NCBI GenBank assembly: GCA_963831105.1
Contig: CAWHOS010000004.1
Span: 1-64,000, forward strand
Length of the DNA stretch: 64,000 bases
From: DATFQI01 sp963831105
Lineage (GTDB): Bacteria > Actinomycetota > Thermoleophilia > Solirubrobacterales > Solirubrobacteraceae
Direction of reading: 5' to 3'
Under the pieces are notes generated by a model. The model did no database searches and was not told the DNA's origin. It was given only the letters and a program-made list of their open reading frames with translations. The stretch's first letter is position 1. Each line of letters starts with the position of its first letter. Positions 63,769 to 64,000 of the stretch are shown here, piece after piece. Position numbers and translations under genes: made by a program.

Positions 63769-64000
63769 TCACAGCAGGCCGTCGTCGAGCTGCTCGAGCA
63801 CCAGCGCCCACCAATGGTCTGACACCGTCACGGCGGGAGGGTCGATCGCGGTGAGCTGCGCGCGGAGCCGCCGGGCCTGGGCGTCCGCCTCGCCGTCGGA
63901 CAGCGAGCGGCGGACCTCCCACGCCGCCCGGAGTGCCTCCAGACACTCGCGGAAGTGCGGCTCGCCGGAGTTGACGAAGCGCATGCCGCCCGGGTGGATC
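63769..64000 (-). CDS. Protein of unknown function, C-terminal part (partial at window edge)
   Basis: At least 71 residues, MRFVNSGEPHFRECLEALRA, then AWEVRRSLSDGEADAQARRL and VSDHWWALVLEQLDDGLL. The frame is still open to the window edge and reads IHPGG before the ATG, so the gene may begin outside the window. Helical, acidic; no family recognised. Confidence 0.5.
   Translation of the reverse strand, partial: IHPGGMRFVNSGEPHFRECLEALRAAWEVRRSLSDGEADAQARRLRAQLTAIDPPAVTVSDHWWALVLEQLDDGLL

Noticed and set aside
1..64000. tRNA, rRNA, riboswitch or CRISPR array.
   Set aside because: None with a recognisable consensus was seen by eye; a search with tRNAscan-SE, Infernal and a CRISPR finder would be decisive.

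Overview
The window is very GC-rich throughout. Genes use GC-ending codons, GTG starts are common, and many neighbours overlap as ATGA or GTGA. Gene content fits a free-living actinobacterium: DHA2-type exporter with a TetR repressor, SnoaL-tailed ECF sigma factor, NarL-class histidine kinase, NAD-dependent DNA ligase, PEP carboxylase, FG-GAP secreted protein and small secreted proteins with basic C-terminal modules. The FG-GAP protein and the basic C-terminal modules suggest Thermoleophilia/Solirubrobacterales, but that is an inference from style, not from a marker gene.

Layout. 1-5244: the end of an ABC exporter operon (permease frameshifted), then two GH13 enzymes, an alpha-glucosidase type and an amylosucrase, with an SDR between them. 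This is a sucrose/alpha-glucan block. 5245-18530: a looser region with four gene-free stretches of 350-670 bp, a frameshifted protein with a putative PD-(D/E)XK nuclease-like N-terminus, a decayed tyrosine recombinase, an allene-oxide-cyclase-like Tat protein broken by an in-frame TGA, and ordinary single genes (aldo/keto reductase, VOC protein, EamA-like transporter, rhodanese, quinone oxidoreductase, cupin). 18599-31911: TetR/MFS pair, small stand-alone enzymes (cupin, two RibD/DHFR-like, Glu/Leu-DH-like), an S41 protease-ECF sigma-methyltransferase run with overlapping starts, then a glycosyltransferase and a MYG1-family protein. 31951-45674: FG-GAP protein, HDOD/EAL-like protein, ligA, DUF5996, nitronate monooxygenase, DUF427, ppc, two paralogous secreted proteins of unknown function and an endonuclease/exonuclease/phosphatase-family protein. 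45678-56138: a GAF histidine kinase divergent from two tandem NDH-2/SQR-like flavoproteins, a frameshifted enoyl-CoA hydratase, DUF4389, a flavin monooxygenase, and small enzymes. 56139-64000: small proteins, a DUF922-like zinc protease candidate with an AGNxAV segment, a second flavoprotein, and an ECF sigma with its membrane partner.

The reading frame is interrupted by single-base indels in at least ten otherwise well-conserved genes, spread over the whole window. This looks more like consensus error than biological decay, and the genes are described both as read and as restored. The recombinase (internal loss of the region expected to hold the HxxR box) is a better candidate for true decay.

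The least-explained items are the 5914-7972 nuclease-like protein, the approximately 131-bp repeat shared in inverted orientation by 5451-5581 and 62425-62555, the tandem secreted paralogues at 42381-44734, and the DUF922-like protein with an injection-system-like N-terminal segment. No tRNA, rRNA or CRISPR array was seen.
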